Positions 42,216-50,895 of a DNA stretch of 64,000 bases are shown here, piece after piece. Below the pieces are notes generated by a model. That model was given only the letters and a program-made list of their open reading frames with translations, did no database searches and was not told the origin of the DNA. How positions within the stretch are numbered: the first letter of the stretch is position 1; each line of letters opens with the position of its first letter. The DNA is from Kitasatospora sp. NBC_01250 (GTDB lineage: Bacteria; Actinomycetota; Actinomycetes; Streptomycetales; Streptomycetaceae). The DNA is taken from contig NZ_CP108476.1 of assembly GCF_036226465.1 (NCBI RefSeq), positions 2,852,001 through 2,916,000 on the forward strand. Reading direction: 5' to 3'. The position numbers and the translations under genes are program-made.

Positions 42216-42323
42216 ACGCTTCCCCGGGCCCGGGCAGGCGTCCTGGTCAGTCGAACGGCGTGGCTAGACTGCAGTCCAAGAATCGAGCCCGACGGCTTCG
42301 GGGTGGGCGACTGTGGGGGACGC

Positions 42324-45300
42324 ATGGGCATCCGGCTCCTCGGTCCGGTAGAGCTGCGGAAGACCCGCGGCGGCGTGCTCGTACCGCTCTCCGGCTCCCA
42401 GCGGCGCGCGGTGCTCGCCCTGCTGGCGCTGCGCCTGGGGCGGGTCGTGGCGGTGGACCACTTCTTCGAGCTGCTCTGGGGCGAGGAGCCGCCGGCCCGC
42501 GCCCGGGCCGCGCTGCAGGGGCACATCGCCGCGCTGCGCAAGGTGCTCGCCGACACCACGTTCACGCTGCACACCCGGGCGCCGGGCTATCTGCTCATCG
42601 GGCCGGCCGAGCTGGTGGACGTGCTGCGCTTCGAGGCGCTCGCGGCAGCGGCCCGGGAGCGCGCGGCGGGCGGCGGTGGGCAGGCGGTGGCGGCCGGAGG
42701 GTCAGGGCTCGGGCAGGCAGGGCTCGGCCAGGCGGCGGACCGGCCGGGAGACGACGGCCGGGCCGCGGACGCCGAGGCGATCGGGCTGCTGGAACAGGCG
42801 CTGGGCCTGTGGACCGGGGCCGCGCTGGCCGACCTGCCCGACACCGAGCTGCGCCGGGCCATGGTCGGACAGCTGGACGAGGCGCGGACCAGGGTGCTGA
42901 TCAACTGGGCCGAGCTGCGGCTGCGCCGGGGCACCGGGGCGGCCGCGGTGCCGGCCCTGGAGCAGAGCGTGCGGGCCGACGGGCTGCGGGAGTCGGTGGT
43001 GGCCCTGCTGATCCGCTGCCTGCACCAGGCCGGGCGGCCCTCCGACGCACTGACGGCCTACCAGCACGCCCGCGAGCTGCTCGACAGCGAGCTCGGCATG
43101 CTGCCGGGCGCGGAGCTGCAGGCGGCGTTCGCGCAGGTGCTCGCCGAGGAGAACGCGGGGCTCGGGGAGGTCCGCTACCCGGGCGCCGGGTACGGGGGCG
43201 TCGCGTACGGCGCCGTCGAGCACCCGGGCGGCGAGTACCCGGGCGGCAGACCGGAGGACGCCGGGGACGGCGAGGGGGACGCGGCCGAGCACGGGCTGCT
43301 GGTTCCGATGCTGCCGGGGAGCGCGCTGACCCCGGTGCTCCCGGCAGTGGAGGCCCTCACCGAGGAGGCCGACCCGGAGCCCGACTCCGTCGAGCCGCCG
43401 GCGCCCCGCCAGCTCCCCCGCCAGCCGGCCGGTTTCGTCGGCCGCACGCTGGAGTCGCGCTGGCTGGACCGGGAGTGCGGGCCCGAGCGCACCGGCGACG
43501 GCCTGGCGCTGGTGGTCGGCCCCGCCGGGGCGGGCAAGAGCGCCACCGTGATCCGTTGGGCGCACCAGGTCGCCGCGGGCTTCCCGGACGGCCAGCTCTT
43601 CGTCGACCTGGGCGGCTTCGATCCGGCCGGACCGGCGGAACCGGCCGAGGTGCTCGGCCGGTTCCTGCTCGCCCTGGGCGTCGCGGAGTCCGCCGTGCCC
43701 GAGGACCTGCCCGGCCGCGTCGCGCTCTACCGCGCCCGCACCGGCACCCGCGCGCTGCTGGTCGTGCTGGACAACGCGCGCAGCGCCGAACACGTCACCG
43801 ACCTGCTGCCCAGCGGGCCCGACTGCGCCGCCGTGGTCACCAGCCGCAACACGCTGGAGGACCTGGTGGTCACCGAAGGCGCCGCGCTGCTGCGGCTGGA
43901 GGCGCTGCCCGGGGGCGACGCGCTGCGGCTGCTCGAACGCGGGCTGACCCCCGGGCGGGTGCACACCGAGGTGGCCGCGGCCGAGCAGCTGATCGAGCTC
44001 TGCGACCACCTGCCGCTGGCACTGCGGATCGCGGCCTCCCGGCTGGCCGCCCGGCCGGACTGGACGATTGCCGACCTGGTGGCCGAACTGGCCGACGAGC
44101 GCACCCGGTTGCTCACCCTGGACACCCAGGGGGCGGTCAGCATCCGCACCGCCCTGACGTTGACCTACCGCCACCTCTCCGCCGAGGCGGCCCGGTTGCT
44201 CACCGTGCTGGCCGCGCACCCGGGCTGCGAGGTGGACACCTTCGCCGGGGCCGCGCTGCTCGGCACCGACCCGGCCACCGCCCGCGGCGCGCTCGGCGAG
44301 CTGGCCGCCTACCACCTGCTCACCGAGAGCACCCCGGGCCGCTACAGCCGGCACGACCTGATCCGGCTGTTCGGCGTGGAGCTGTTCGCCGAGCAGCCCG
44401 CCGAGGTGCGACGGCTCAGCTCCGAGCGGCTGCTGGACTACTACGTTGCGGCGTCCCTGCGCTGCGGCGACCACCTGGAGCCGAGCCTCGGCCCCTTCGG
44501 GGAGCGGTCCCACCCGCCCGCGGCGCTGCCGCGGCCAGCGGACGCCCGCACCGCGCTGGACTGGTTCCGGGCCGAGGAGCCGACGATCCGCGCCCTGGTC
44601 ACCGCGGGCGTCGCGGCCGACCCGGAGCGGGCCTGGCGGCTGAGCCTGGCGGCGAGCCCGCTGTACTACGGCGCCAGCCGGCTGACCGACTGGCTGAGCT
44701 GCCTGCGCGCCGGGCAGCGGGCCGCCGAGCAGTGCGGCTCCACGGCGGCTGCCGCGCTGCTCTGCAGCACCATGGCCAACGCCCTGATCGGCGTCGAACG
44801 TCCGCAGGAGGCCCTCGAGCTGGCGCAGCGGGCGGTGGCCGGGACGACGCCGGCGGACGGCTTCGCGCACACCCGCTCGCAGGTCACCCTGGCGCTGATC
44901 AGCGCGGCCCTCGGCGACCCGGCCGAGGCCGTGCGGCTGTCGGCCGCGGCCGTCGAGCTGACCAAGGCGAGCTGCTCGCCCACCCAGCTCTCCTTCGTGC
45001 TCGGCTACGCCGCCGCGATCAACCTGATGACCGGCGAGGCCGAGGCGGCGCTGCGCGAGTCCCGCGAGTCGCAGCGGCTGCTGGCCGGCCACCCGGGCGC
45101 CACCATCCACGCCTGGGCGATGCTGACCGAGGCACAGGCCCTGCAGGCGCTGGGCGCCACCGAGGATTCCGAGCGGGTCTGGTCACGACTGCTGACCACC
45201 TGCCAGGAGGCGGGCTTCCTGCACCTGCACGCCATCTCCGAACAGTCGTACGCCACCTTCCTGTTGGCCCTGGGCCGGGAGCGGGAGGCGGCCGAGCACC

Positions 45301-45419
45301 TGCGTGCGGCCGTCCGGCTCTACCGGCTGCACGGCCATCTGGCGGGGGCCGTCACCGACCTGCTCGCGGTGGTCGAGCAGTCGCTGATCTGCCGGCCGGG
45401 CAGCCGGTCGCTGCCCTAG
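42324..45419 (+). CDS. AfsR-type SARP regulator (BTAD + NB-ARC + TPR)
   Basis: 1031 aa from the ATG at 42324 behind GGGGGA. It starts MGIRLLGPVELRKTRGG; winged helix and BTAD to about 275. A Gly/Tyr/Pro-rich linker (GAGYGGVAYGAVEHPGGEY) spans about 285-370. NB-ARC: Walker A VGPAGAGKSATV near 395-406, LLVVLDNARSAEHV, VVTSRNTLEDL, LPLALRIAASRL. TPR-like helices at about 760-1020. It is about 40% similar in layout to its divergent neighbour but clearly not a recent duplicate. It may regulate a biosynthetic cluster outside this window. A hairpin follows the stop. Confidence 0.93.
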   Translation: MGIRLLGPVELRKTRGGVLVPLSGSQRRAVLALLALRLGRVVAVDHFFELLWGEEPPARARAALQGHIAALRKVLADTTFTLHTRAPGYLLIGPAELVDVLRFEALAAAARERAAGGGGQAVAAGGSGLGQAGLGQAADRPGDDGRAADAEAIGLLEQALGLWTGAALADLPDTELRRAMVGQLDEARTRVLINWAELRLRRGTGAAAVPALEQSVRADGLRESVVALLIRCLHQAGRPSDALTAYQHARELLDSELGMLPGAELQAAFAQVLAEENAGLGEVRYPGAGYGGVAYGAVEHPGGEYPGGRPEDAGDGEGDAAEHGLLVPMLPGSALTPVLPAVEALTEEADPEPDSVEPPAPRQLPRQPAGFVGRTLESRWLDRECGPERTGDGLALVVGPAGAGKSATVIRWAHQVAAGFPDGQLFVDLGGFDPAGPAEPAEVLGRFLLALGVAESAVPEDLPGRVALYRARTGTRALLVVLDNARSAEHVTDLLPSGPDCAAVVTSRNTLEDLVVTEGAALLRLEALPGGDALRLLERGLTPGRVHTEVAAAEQLIELCDHLPLALRIAASRLAARPDWTIADLVAELADERTRLLTLDTQGAVSIRTALTLTYRHLSAEAARLLTVLAAHPGCEVDTFAGAALLGTDPATARGALGELAAYHLLTESTPGRYSRHDLIRLFGVELFAEQPAEVRRLSSERLLDYYVAASLRCGDHLEPSLGPFGERSHPPAALPRPADARTALDWFRAEEPTIRALVTAGVAADPERAWRLSLAASPLYYGASRLTDWLSCLRAGQRAAEQCGSTAAAALLCSTMANALIGVERPQEALELAQRAVAGTTPADGFAHTRSQVTLALISAALGDPAEAVRLSAAAVELTKASCSPTQLSFVLGYAAAINLMTGEAEAALRESRESQRLLAGHPGATIHAWAMLTEAQALQALGATEDSERVWSRLLTTCQEAGFLHLHAISEQSYATFLLALGREREAAEHLRAAVRLYRLHGHLAGAVTDLLAVVEQSLICRPGSRSLP

Positions 45420-45467
45420 CCAGGGCCTGTCGCCGAACAGAAGGGGGTTTGACGACAGGGCCTGGCA
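45419..45467. terminator. Hairpin after AfsR-type gene
   Basis: CCAGGGCCTGTCG and CGACAGGGCCTGG flank a 20-odd-nt loop, giving a 13-bp stem with one mismatch, directly after the stop and before the convergent sigma-factor gene. Confidence 0.65.
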
Positions 45468-45510
45468 GCGACTGGAGCCCTGCTGAGCGAGCCGGTCGGG
45501 CGCCGGCGCG

Positions 45511-46176
45511 TCAGGCCGCGGCGCCCGCCTTGCCGGTGGCCTTGGCGGCGGACTTGCTCCGGCCGGTCGGCAGCACGGACGGGGCGTACTCGCTCTGCGC
45601 CGCCAGCACCGGGCGCAGCGCCCGGATCGCGTAGAAGTTGCGGGACTTGACCGTGCCCGGCGGCACGCCGAGGCGTTCGGCCGCCTCCAGCACCGAGCGG
45701 TCCTTGAGGTGCAGCTCGACCAGCACGTCGCGGTGGTGCGGCTGCAGCCGCTCCAGCACCTGCGCGATGTCCCGGGAAGCGAGCACCTGTTCGTAGGGGT
45801 CCTCGGCGAGCGGCCGGTCCTCCAGCATCTCGCCGGCCACCTCCTGGGCGCGGGCGGCGGCCATCCGGAAGTGGTCGATGGCGATCCGGCGGGCCACCGT
45901 GAACAGCCAGGGCCGGCTGTGCTCGGGACCGCGGGAGATCGCCTCCGGGTGCTGCCAGGCACGCAGCAGGGTCTCCTGCAGGATGTCCTCGGCCTTGCCG
46001 CGGTCACCGTTGGTCACCCGCAGCAGGGCGCGCAGCAGGTAACCGCCGTGCAGGCGGTACAGCTCGGCGAGCGTCTCCTGGTCGAGGGTGGGGCGCACGG
46101 CGGCCGGGGCGGCCGACGAGTCGGCGGGCGGCAGGGCGGCGGGCACGACGGGCGGGGCGACGGGCTTAGTGGACAC
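45511..46176 (-). CDS. Sigma-70 family (ECF-type) sigma factor
   Basis: 221 aa. Region 2: LYRLHGGYLLRALLRVTNGD, EDILQETLLRAWQHPE and RPWLFTVARRIAIDHFR. Region 4: LQPHHRDVLVELHLKDRSVLEAAERLGVPPGTVKSR. An N-terminal Ala/Pro-rich extension of about 28 residues and a C-terminal Lys/Ala tail flank the core. GTG at 46176 with AGAGG 6 nt upstream. No anti-sigma gene adjoins, so control may be by expression level or by an unlinked partner. Confidence 0.92.
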   Translation of the reverse strand: MSTKPVAPPVVPAALPPADSSAAPAAVRPTLDQETLAELYRLHGGYLLRALLRVTNGDRGKAEDILQETLLRAWQHPEAISRGPEHSRPWLFTVARRIAIDHFRMAAARAQEVAGEMLEDRPLAEDPYEQVLASRDIAQVLERLQPHHRDVLVELHLKDRSVLEAAERLGVPPGTVKSRNFYAIRALRPVLAAQSEYAPSVLPTGRSKSAAKATGKAGAAA

Positions 46177-46313
46177 GCACTACCTCTTGGGTCCGGCGGG
46201 GTCTCGAAGCAGGCCGGGCGGGGCCTGGGCGAGGCCGGGCGGGGGTCCCCCGGCCTCGCCAGAAGTACGTTGCCGGGGAGCGCCAAGGATGCACCAACGA
46301 GCCACCAACGTCG

Positions 46314-46357
46314 GCGCCAATGCGGGGGCGCGGCGACCTTGGCCGTTACATTGGCGC
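46314..46357. promoter_or_regulatory. Inverted repeat upstream of sigma-factor gene
   Basis: GCGCCAATG (46314-46322) and CATTGGCGC (46349-46357) form a 9-bp inverted repeat with a 26-nt spacer in the 263-bp gap before the sigma gene. Possible operator; no experimental parallel known to me. Confidence 0.35.
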
Positions 46358-46439
46358 ACCTTGGCGGCCGCCTGGGCGGCCACGTCGGCGGGGTGTCTGC
46401 GGGGGCGCCGGCAGGGCGTACGTGCAGGTGGACGACGGT

Positions 46440-46796
46440 TCAGGCCCGGTTGAGCGCCCTGATCAGGTGCTGCACGCCGTCCTCCCCGCGCCGTTCGATC
46501 AGTACCGCGACCCAGCGGCTCAGCGCGCCCCGGTCCGCCGCCGACCAGCCCGGCGCGGACGGGTGCTCGTCCACCACCAGCACCGTCGCCAGGCGCAGCA
46601 GGTCGGGCCGCGGGGTCGGGCAGGCCCGCTCACCGGGCCGGCCGAGCTGGGTGATCCGCTGCGCGGTGGCGATCACCTCGGCCGCCGGGGCCTCGGGCAC
46701 CGGCAGCGCGGGCTGCCCCGGCAGGCTCTCCTGCGGCCGGGAGACCAAGGACGCGATGAGCTGACGCGGTCTCGATGACGACCCGTCTCCGGACAT
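46440..46796 (-). CDS. Small protein of unknown function
   Basis: 118 aa from the ATG at 46796 (GGGAGG 6 nt upstream). The N-terminal third is Pro/Ser-rich; the rest is helical (EVIATAQRITQL, DLLRLATVLVVDEH, GALSRWVAVLIERRGEDGVQHLIRAL). Not recognised. Divergent from the MinD-like gene across a palindrome-containing spacer. Confidence 0.65.
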   Translation of the reverse strand: MSGDGSSSRPRQLIASLVSRPQESLPGQPALPVPEAPAAEVIATAQRITQLGRPGERACPTPRPDLLRLATVLVVDEHPSAPGWSAADRGALSRWVAVLIERRGEDGVQHLIRALNRA

Positions 46797-46861
46797 CAGC
46801 ACCTCCCCCTGTCCCGCGGCGGGACGTCCGCCCGCTGCCGGGCCCGACCTGTCGACCTGTC

Positions 46862-46885
46862 ATGGCACCCGGGCTCGCGTGCCAT
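46862..46885. promoter_or_regulatory. Palindrome in divergent spacer
   Basis: ATGGCAC (46862-46868) and GTGCCAT (46879-46885) form an inverted repeat about 66 bp before the small gene start and 138 bp before the MinD-like start. Candidate operator. Confidence 0.35.
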
Positions 46886-47022
46886 CCAAGAGGGACGGTA
46901 CCGGGTGGTAGCCCGGTTCAGCAGGCGTATATCGGCGGGCAGGATGAACCGGGGCGGACCGAAAAGCCGTTCTCCCTGACTGGACGGGGGTCATGGGGGC
47001 GAGCCGGAAAGCGGGAGGACAC

Positions 47023-48417
47023 ATGACGGTTCTTTCGGGCGGTGCCCCGGGTGTGACGGGTGGGTCGGGCTGGGCGGGCTGGGCTGCTGGGACTGTCGGG
47101 GGCGGCGGGACGGTGGCCGGGGCGGGCCCGGTGGCGGCGATCCTGCGGCTGGGGCCGGAGGCCGGCAGGGCGGACGCACCCGACTACACCCCAGCGCGCT
47201 GGCCCGAGGCCGTGGTGGTGGTCGCCCGGACGCCGCTGGACCCGCTCGGCACGGTGCTGATCCCGCCGAACGTCCGGGCGGTGCTGACCCGCGGGCCGGG
47301 GGCGGAGCCGGCGGCTTCTCCGCTGCCGGTGCAGCTGCCGGTGGCTGGTCCGCTGCCGGTGGTCGGGCCGCCACCGGTCCAGGCGTCCGCGCCGCCGGCG
47401 TTCGGCGCGGCCGTGCCCGCGGTGGGCGGCCCCGCCGAGCCCCCGAACCGGCTCATTCCGCGCCCGGACCTCTCGCTCGGGCGCGCCGCCGCCCACGAGT
47501 TGAGCCCCGAGCGGCTGCTGCGGCGCGCGGCGGCCCGCGGCCCGCGCGCCCTGCGGCGGCCGTTCGCGGGCGGCGGACAGGAGGAGCAGCGGCGCCTGCT
47601 GGAGAGCATCCGCACCCCGTTGCACGGCTGCCACCGGATCGCGGTGCTCGGCCACCCGGCCGGCACCGGGCAGACCGCCGTCACCCTGACCCTCGGCACG
47701 CTGCTGGCCGCCAACCGCCCGGACCGGGTGATCGCCCTCGATCTCGCCGGAGCAGGTTCGGGCGGGCCGGCGAAGAACCTGGGCGCCCGGGTGCGCCGGG
47801 AGACCACGCGGAGCCTGGGCGACCTGCTCGCGGTACTGCCCTCGCTCAACAGCTACCAGCAGCTGCGCGCCTTCACCTCGCGCGCGGCCAGCGGCCTGGA
47901 GGTGCTGGCCGAACTGCCGGGCGCACCGGGGGCCGGCTTCGACGAGTACGGCTACCGGCAGGTGCTGTCGGTGCTGAGCAGCCAGTACCCGGTGATCCTC
48001 AGCGACACGGGCACCGCGCCGGAGGGCGTGCGGCGGGCCGCGGTCGAACTCGCCGACCAGCTGGTGATCTGCGCGAGCGCGTCGGTGGCGGGCGCCGACG
48101 GCGCGACCGCCACCCTGGACCAGCTGGTCGCCCAGGGCCACGGGGAGCTGGTCCGCACCAGCGTCACGGTGATCTCCACCGTCCCGGCCACCGAGGCCGG
48201 CCAGGGCCGACCGCTGCCCGCCCAGGAGCTGGCCGCACACTTCCGCACCCGCTGCGGCGGCGTGGCGGTGATCCCCGCGGACGCCCACCTCGCGGCGGGC
48301 GGCGAGGTGGACCCGGCCAGGCTCAAGCCCAGGACCCGCCAGGCCTGCCTGGAGCTGGCCGCCCTGGTGGGCAAGGCGATGGCCCGGCAGCAGCCACCGG
48401 CCGCCGGGCCCTGGTAG
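47023..48417 (+). CDS. MinD/ParA-like protein with degenerate P-loop
   Basis: 464 aa from the ATG at 47023 (GGGAGG 5 nt upstream; an earlier in-frame ATG at 46993 lacks a site). The first 150 residues are Gly/Pro/Val-rich and low in complexity. The C-terminal half (about 195-455) follows the MinD/ParA order: RIAVLGHPAGTGQTAVTLTL at the P-loop, VIALDLAG, PVILSDTGTAPEG, ADQLVICASASVAGADGA and VTVISTVPA. The deviant Walker A has neither the signature nor the P-loop Lys (GTGQT). Similar MinD-like proteins occur in actinobacterial type VII loci. It may bind nucleotide weakly or not at all. Confidence 0.75.
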   Translation: MTVLSGGAPGVTGGSGWAGWAAGTVGGGGTVAGAGPVAAILRLGPEAGRADAPDYTPARWPEAVVVVARTPLDPLGTVLIPPNVRAVLTRGPGAEPAASPLPVQLPVAGPLPVVGPPPVQASAPPAFGAAVPAVGGPAEPPNRLIPRPDLSLGRAAAHELSPERLLRRAAARGPRALRRPFAGGGQEEQRRLLESIRTPLHGCHRIAVLGHPAGTGQTAVTLTLGTLLAANRPDRVIALDLAGAGSGGPAKNLGARVRRETTRSLGDLLAVLPSLNSYQQLRAFTSRAASGLEVLAELPGAPGAGFDEYGYRQVLSVLSSQYPVILSDTGTAPEGVRRAAVELADQLVICASASVAGADGATATLDQLVAQGHGELVRTSVTVISTVPATEAGQGRPLPAQELAAHFRTRCGGVAVIPADAHLAAGGEVDPARLKPRTRQACLELAALVGKAMARQQPPAAGPW

Positions 48418-48434
48418 CAGGGCCAGAAGCCGGA

Positions 48435-49784
48435 TCAGCGGATGAGGGCGAGAACTTCGTCCCGCAGGGCCGCCATGGACCGCTCGTCAGGCGCTTCGAC
48501 GTTGAGCCGCAGCAGGGGTTCGGTGTTGGAGGGGCGGAGGTTGAACCACCGGCCGTCGCCGAAGTCGACGGTGAGGCCGTCCAGGCGGTCGCTCGTGACC
48601 TGGTCGGCCTTCCGGTAGGCGGCCTCGACCTCGTCGAGCGCCCCGGGCACATCGGCGACCTCGGAGTTGATCTCCCCGGAGGCGACGTAGCGGGAGTAGT
48701 CCGCGACCAGCTCCGACAGGGGTCGCTCCTGTTCGCCGAGCGCCGCCAGGACGTGCAGGGCGGTGAGCATGCCGGTGTCGGCGCGCCAGAAGTCGCGGAA
48801 GTAGTAGTGCCCGGAGTGCTCGCCGCCGAAGACCGCGTCGTGCTCGGCCATCAGGGCTTTCATGAAGGAGTGGCCGACGCGGGAACGGACCGGGGTGCCA
48901 CCGTGCTCACGGATGATCTCCACGGCCGCGGCGCTGGTGATGACGTTGTGGATGATGGCCGACCCGGGGTCCTTGGCAAGCTCGCGGACGGCGACCAGGC
49001 CGACGATCGCCGAGGGCGGGACGGCTTCGCCCTTCTCGTCGATGAAGAAGCACCGGTCGGCATCGCCGTCGAAGGCCAGACCGATGTCCGCGCCGACCTC
49101 CGTGACCTTGGCCTGGAGGTCGAGGAGGTTCTTCGGCTCCAGCGGATTGGCCTCGTGGTGGGGGAAGCTGCCGTCGAGTTCGAAGTAGAGCGGCACCAGG
49201 TCGATCGGCAGGCCGGCAAACACCGCGGGGACGGTGTGCCCGGCCATGCCGTTCCCGGCGTCGGCTACGACCTTCAGGCGGCGACTGCCGGACAGGTCCA
49301 CCAGCGAGTTCAGGTGGGCCGCGTACTCGGTGAGCAGCTCGCGCCGGGTGGTGGTGCCGGGCGTCGGTGCAGGGGCGGGGAGGTCGTCGGTCTCCAGCCA
49401 GGTGCGGATCTGGGCCAGGCCGGTGTCCTCGCCGATCGGGGCGGCCCCCTTGCGGCAGAGCTTGATGCCGTTGTCGCGGGCCGGATTGTGGCTCGCGGTG
49501 ATCATCACACCGGGGAGGTCGAGACTGCCGGAGCAGTAGTACAGATAGTCGGTCGAACCGAGTCCGGCGTCGATCACCTCGGCTCCCGCACTGTTGGCCC
49601 CGGCCGCGAACGCCTCGGCCAGCGCCGGGGAGGTGGTGCGCATGTCCTGGGCGACCACGATTCGGTCCGCCCCGGTGAGACGGATGAACAACGCACCGAC
49701 CTTGGTGGCGATCTCGGTGTTCAGCTGCTCGGGGACCTGGCCGCGGATGTCGTACGCCTTCACGAGGCGGGAGTAGTCGGGCAT
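48435..49784 (-). CDS. Phosphomannomutase/phosphoglucomutase family enzyme
   Basis: 449 aa. All four alpha-D-phosphohexomutase loops are intact: phosphoserine TASHNP (Ser98), Mg-binding FDGDADR, sugar-binding GGEHSGHYYF and phosphate-binding RPSNTEPLLRL. It interconverts hexose 6-phosphate and 1-phosphate. ATG at 49784 with AAGG upstream, 83 nt after the GHMP kinase stop on the same strand. Streptomycetes carry housekeeping copies elsewhere, so this may be a dedicated paralogue of the radical SAM/kinase operon; that is inferred. Confidence 0.93.
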   Translation of the reverse strand: MPDYSRLVKAYDIRGQVPEQLNTEIATKVGALFIRLTGADRIVVAQDMRTTSPALAEAFAAGANSAGAEVIDAGLGSTDYLYYCSGSLDLPGVMITASHNPARDNGIKLCRKGAAPIGEDTGLAQIRTWLETDDLPAPAPTPGTTTRRELLTEYAAHLNSLVDLSGSRRLKVVADAGNGMAGHTVPAVFAGLPIDLVPLYFELDGSFPHHEANPLEPKNLLDLQAKVTEVGADIGLAFDGDADRCFFIDEKGEAVPPSAIVGLVAVRELAKDPGSAIIHNVITSAAAVEIIREHGGTPVRSRVGHSFMKALMAEHDAVFGGEHSGHYYFRDFWRADTGMLTALHVLAALGEQERPLSELVADYSRYVASGEINSEVADVPGALDEVEAAYRKADQVTSDRLDGLTVDFGDGRWFNLRPSNTEPLLRLNVEAPDERSMAALRDEVLALIR

Positions 49785-49866
49785 GAGGTGCCTTCCTGGA
49801 TTGCTGGACCTTAGGAGGAGATTACCGACCGTGGCCGGATCGCCACAGTTCGGAAGGGAAGAGGGT

Positions 49867-50895
49867 CTACCCGGCCGACCGCCCGTTGACGATCAGCCCG
49901 TCAGGCTCGCCATCGGGCAGCACGATGGTGTGGACGGGCAGGTCCGCCAGGGACCGCAGGACCGACGTCACGGCGTCGCCGGGGACCAAGGCGAACAGGC
50001 AGCCGCCATGTCCGGATCCGCTGAGCTTGGCGCCGAATGCGCCTGCCGCGACAACCAGTTGAGCGCACGTATCGATCAGATCGGTGGAACAGCGCACCTT
50101 GTCCCGCAGGAGGCCGTGGTAAGCGCTGACGAGGCGTCCGGCCTCCCGGAAGTCGACCGCTGAGGCGGTGAGCACGCCGGTCAGCGCGTCGACCAGTAGC
50201 GGAGCCTCCCGGGAGTACGCGATCATGCCCGGCTCGCGTGCCTGGAATCGGTCGCGCTTGGCGGCGAGGACAGTCCCGGTGGCGCGGCGCTGCCGGGTGT
50301 CGATGAGGATCACAGGAACACCGAGGGTGGCCGCCAGGCGCCGGATACCTGGGACTTCACCGGCATCCACCTGGTTGACGCCACCGTGCGCGCACGCCAG
50401 GAAGTCCATCCAGCCCGCCCCCGAACCGAGTTCGCTCACCTCGGCCCGGCGAGCCAGGCGGCAGACGGCGTCCACGTCAAGTGCTGCGCCACTCAGGCCG
50501 GCCAGCGCGGCGACCGCCGACAGGGTCAGAGCGGCGCTGGAGGACAGCCCGGCGGAGACGGGGAGGTCGGTGGTCGCGGTGAGGACGGTTCCGGCGATGC
50601 GGCCGACTTCGCGCAGGGCGACCCGAGCCGCTGCCTGGAGGTGGTCCAGCTCGTCGCCGTCGTAACGGCGTTCGGCCGCGCGCTGGGCGGGCAGCAGTCG
50701 AGTACGGTGCAGCGGTGCACCCGAGGAGAGGGCCAAGGCGTCGCCACCTGGAGCTCGCCATGCGCTCACCCGGGTTCGCAGCGGCACCGCGGCGACCACC
50801 GAGGAGCCGCCCGTCATCCAGTCCAACGACTCCCCCGCCAGGCAGAGCCGCCCTGGTGCGGAGGCCGTCACGACCCGGAGTGCCAGGTCGGTCAT
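49867..50895 (-). CDS. GHMP-family small-molecule (sugar) kinase
   Basis: 342 aa. GHMP motif 1 is APGRLCLAGESLDWMTGG (residues 13-30, galactokinase-like GExxD), motif 2 is LPVSAGLSSSAAL (about 113-125, ATP loop) and motif 3 is KLSGSGHGGCLFAL (about 290-303). No signal peptide. It would phosphorylate a sugar or sugar-like alcohol, and the galactokinase/arabinokinase-like motif 1 suggests a sugar. Its ATG overlaps the radical SAM stop (ATGA, 50892-50895). Substrate unknown. Confidence 0.88.
   Translation of the reverse strand: MTDLALRVVTASAPGRLCLAGESLDWMTGGSSVVAAVPLRTRVSAWRAPGGDALALSSGAPLHRTRLLPAQRAAERRYDGDELDHLQAAARVALREVGRIAGTVLTATTDLPVSAGLSSSAALTLSAVAALAGLSGAALDVDAVCRLARRAEVSELGSGAGWMDFLACAHGGVNQVDAGEVPGIRRLAATLGVPVILIDTRQRRATGTVLAAKRDRFQAREPGMIAYSREAPLLVDALTGVLTASAVDFREAGRLVSAYHGLLRDKVRCSTDLIDTCAQLVVAAGAFGAKLSGSGHGGCLFALVPGDAVTSVLRSLADLPVHTIVLPDGEPDGLIVNGRSAG

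Noticed and set aside
46993..47022. Earlier ATG for the MinD-like gene
   Set aside because: No Shine-Dalgarno upstream, whereas GGGAGG lies 5 nt before the ATG at 47023.
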